Assembly (NCBI GenBank): GCA_965262595.1
Contig: OZ253548.1
Coordinates: forward strand, 682,001 to 746,000
Reading direction: 5' to 3'
DNA: 64,000 nucleotides
Origin: CATQHB01 sp965262595
Lineage (GTDB): Bacteria; Chloroflexota; Dehalococcoidia; Lucifugimonadales; UBA3495
Shown here: in pieces, positions 62,553 to 64,000 of the stretch
How the letters are laid out: the number at the start of each line of letters is the position of its first letter
How positions within the stretch are numbered: position 1 is the first letter of the stretch
The notes under the pieces: generated by a model
Seen by the model: only the letters and a program-made list of their open reading frames with translations
What the model was told of the DNA's origin: nothing
The model's database searches: none
Program-made: the position numbers and the translations under genes

Positions 62553-62618
62553 TACCTTCCGGCAATACGGTCGGCTTCGAGCTACTGCGTAAAATCGTTT
62601 AAGCGGGGATTAGCGAAA

Positions 62619-62650
62619 CGCCCCGGTTCAGGTTCTGCCTGACCGGGGCG
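62619..62650 (+). terminator. Intrinsic terminator after the VOC gene
   Basis: CGCCCCGGTTCAGG (62619-62632), loop TTCTG, and CCTGACCGGGGCG (62638-62650) pair with one bulged base. CAAATTTT follows on the plus strand. It also lies just past the stop of the converging EVE gene. Confidence 0.75.
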
Positions 62651-62724
62651 CAAATTTTGCTAACAAGCTGTCCGATTTATCCTTGCCCGAGTCTTTCTGT
62701 TACCGGTATCGAGGCCGATTTGCG

Positions 62725-63201
62725 TTAGTCTCCGGCCCCCAGAGCGACAATTTCATCCCAAGCCTCCTTGCTGACCGGTTGTATCGAAAGCCGGACGCCT
62801 TTCCTGACCAGCATCATATCTTGCAACTTGGGATTCTCCTTAATTTCCTGGAGCGTTACCGGCCGAGCGAATTCCTTCCCCGCCTGTATATCCACCATTA
62901 GCCAGGTCGGGTTATCCGGGTTGCACTTGGCGTCGAAATGCTTGGAACCCGAATCCCAGGCAGTATGGTCCGGATAGGCTTCTCGGACCACCTTGGCGGT
63001 TCCGATCACCGCGGTCGGTTTGGCGCTGCTGTGGTAGAAGAGTACTCCGTCGCCCGCTTGTATTTCATCTCGCATCAAGTTGCGCACTTGATAATTGCGG
63101 ATGCCGTCCCATTCGGCGGTTTGATCCTCTTCGCTCAATAGGTTTCCAAAGGAGTAAGACGTGGGTTCCGATTTAAATAGCCAATATCTTTGCTCTGCCA
63201 T
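62725..63201 (-). CDS. EVE domain-containing protein
   Basis: A 158-residue single-domain protein of the EVE (PUA-like) family, which binds modified bases in DNA or RNA. It begins R-Y-W-L-F-K-S-E-P-T-S-Y-S-F, then W-D-G-I-R-N-Y-Q-V-R-N-L-M-R-D, G-D-G-V-L-F-Y-H-S-S, and P-T-W-L-M-V-D-I-Q, matching the thymocyte nuclear protein type. Function in bacteria is linked to recognition of modified cytosine. The ribosome site GGGAGGGAGC fixes ATG 63201; the frame upstream to 63222 overlaps that site. Confidence 0.92.
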   Translation of the reverse strand: MAEQRYWLFKSEPTSYSFGNLLSEEDQTAEWDGIRNYQVRNLMRDEIQAGDGVLFYHSSAKPTAVIGTAKVVREAYPDHTAWDSGSKHFDAKCNPDNPTWLMVDIQAGKEFARPVTLQEIKENPKLQDMMLVRKGVRLSIQPVSKEAWDEIVALGAGD

Positions 63202-63407
63202 GCTCCCTCCCTGCCTAGTCAACCGGGCCGCTTAAATTATTCTGCGCCTATTTTACTCGGATGACGCGCCGCATGCGTCCGTTAAGGGTTCCGGGCGAAA
63301 AAATCAGATGACCGCTTCGGCTGCTGCCGCGGCGTACTTTAATTCCAACATACCATACTCCATTACGAGTTTGTTATCCGAAGCCTTGGCGTATTTCGAC
63401 AATTAGC

Positions 63408-63432
63408 GGCGCCCTGACATTCACTGGGCGCC
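63408..63432. terminator. Possible terminator downstream of the acyl-CoA ligase
   Basis: GGCGCCC (63408-63414) and GGGCGCC (63426-63432) with an 11-base loop; TTTACG follows on the plus strand. It lies 60 bases past the stop of the minus-strand ligase, where its terminator is expected, though the T-run is on the other side. Confidence 0.5.
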
Positions 63433-63491
63433 TTTACGACACTCTCTACTTTTAAGACGGCGAGGCGGCATAATAGGACAAGTCTGAAGCG

Positions 63492-64000
63492 TTATCGGAG
63501 GCGAATTCCGGCCGCTTCCCGGTCAAAACAGCCCTCCACCAAGTTTTCCCTTTCCTGCCGAAGTATATCCTTGCGCACTCGCAGGCTGGGAGTGCGGGGC
63601 AGTTCCTCCCGCAACTCGATGAATCGGGGTACCTTGAAGTAAGCCAGGTGGTCGGCGCACCAGTAAACAATGTCCTCGGGGTTAACTACCGAACCTTGAC
63701 GTGGTGTGACATAGGCCTTGACCTCATCTTCGCCTAACTCCGAGGGCACCGCAATTATGGCGCAGTCCAAAACCGTGGGATGGCGCTTGATGACATCCTC
63801 AACCTCCTGGGAGGAAATATTCTCGCCGCGCCGTCGGATTATGTCCTTTTTCCGATCAACAAAGTAAAGGTAACCCTCCTCATCTTGCCAACCCAGGTCG
63901 CCCGTATGCAGCCAGCCGTCCTGCAGGGCCAACTGTGACTGTTCATCATTGCGCCAGTACCCGGGCATGACTGCGGGATTCTTGATGGTAATCTCCCCTA
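63492..64000 (-). CDS. AMP-forming acyl-CoA synthetase, C-terminal part
   Basis: The frame runs off the right end of the window, so only the C-terminal about 170 codons are seen. They read G-E-I-T-I-K-N-P-A-V-M-P-G-Y-W (A5 region), then D-G-W-L-H-T-G-D-L-G, the hinge Y-F-V-D-R-K-K-D-I-I-R-R-R-G-E-N-I-S-S and P-R-T-P-S-L-R-V-R-K with the position of the usual catalytic Lys, here Arg/Lys near the end. This is the ANL (acyl-CoA synthetase/luciferase) family; substrate unknown. An EVE gene follows on the same strand. Confidence 0.88.
   Translation of the reverse strand, partial: GEITIKNPAVMPGYWRNDEQSQLALQDGWLHTGDLGWQDEEGYLYFVDRKKDIIRRRGENISSQEVEDVIKRHPTVLDCAIIAVPSELGEDEVKAYVTPRQGSVVNPEDIVYWCADHLAYFKVPRFIELREELPRTPSLRVRKDILRQERENLVEGCFDREAAGIRLR

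Overview
This window is a stretch of bacterial chromosome, not an obvious mobile island. It is gene-dense (about 60 protein genes, medium-high GC, many GTG/TTG starts), with no rRNA, tRNA, CRISPR array or transposase that I could see. The mix of genes fits an uncultured, heterotrophic Chloroflexota lineage of the SAR202/Dehalococcoidia kind. The mix comprises CaiB-type CoA-transferases, FAD oxidoreductases, a lone xanthine-dehydrogenase-type molybdenum subunit, several short-chain dehydrogenases, a K+-type membrane pyrophosphatase, a CobN/ChlID-type chelatase and an NfeD-slipin pair. That placement is inference from gene content only.

Layout. 1-3.6 kb: end of a ThDP enzyme, a DUF971 protein, an FmdB zinc ribbon, an FAD oxidoreductase, a TM1367-like protein and the decayed tail of a CoA-transferase. 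3.8-8.3 kb: a cysteinyl-tRNA synthetase fused to a family-2 glycosyltransferase, MeaB and a DUF429 protein. 8.5-11 kb (minus): nfeD-slipin, closed by a strong terminator. 12.3-18.8 kb (minus): a histidine operon in the order hisZ-hisG-(Zn-PLC-like)-hisD-hisC-hisB. 18.9-22.9 kb (minus): two SDRs, birA and glycyl-tRNA synthetase. 23.1-31.4 kb (minus): a cobalamin-riboswitch operon, cbiE-cobN-unknown-chlID. 31.6-38 kb: a Gfo/Idh/MocA dehydrogenase, then on the minus strand a cytidylate-kinase-like protein, rhomboid, molybdenum hydroxylase and MoaD/ThiS-like protein. 38.2-41.7 kb (minus): DAHP synthase, chorismate mutase, trpA and a CPBP protease. 42-48.5 kb (plus): GatC-like/amidase pair, HAD phosphatase, trehalose-6-phosphate synthase, an orphan and a YfcE-like phosphoesterase. 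48.5-64 kb: hppA, SDR, acetamidase, Mre11-like nuclease, CoA-transferase, ribokinase, NUDIX, ComF, DinB-like, orphan, DRE-TIM lyase, hydrolase, VOC, EVE and the end of an acyl-CoA ligase.

How the genes work together. The his operon supplies histidine. The aroF, aroH and trpA genes belong to aromatic amino-acid synthesis but are scattered relative to a classical trp operon. The cbiE-cobN-chlID operon would insert cobalt during corrin synthesis and appears to be switched off by cobalamin through a riboswitch and a terminator 110 nt downstream. The most unusual observations are the CysS-glycosyltransferase fusion, an unidentified small protein inside the riboswitch-controlled chelatase operon, a phospholipase-C-like gene overlapping hisD, coexistence of a HisZ with a long-form HisG, and two independent 14-bp triplicate repeats at the 5' ends of genes. 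All identifications are by eye from motifs; no database search was run.
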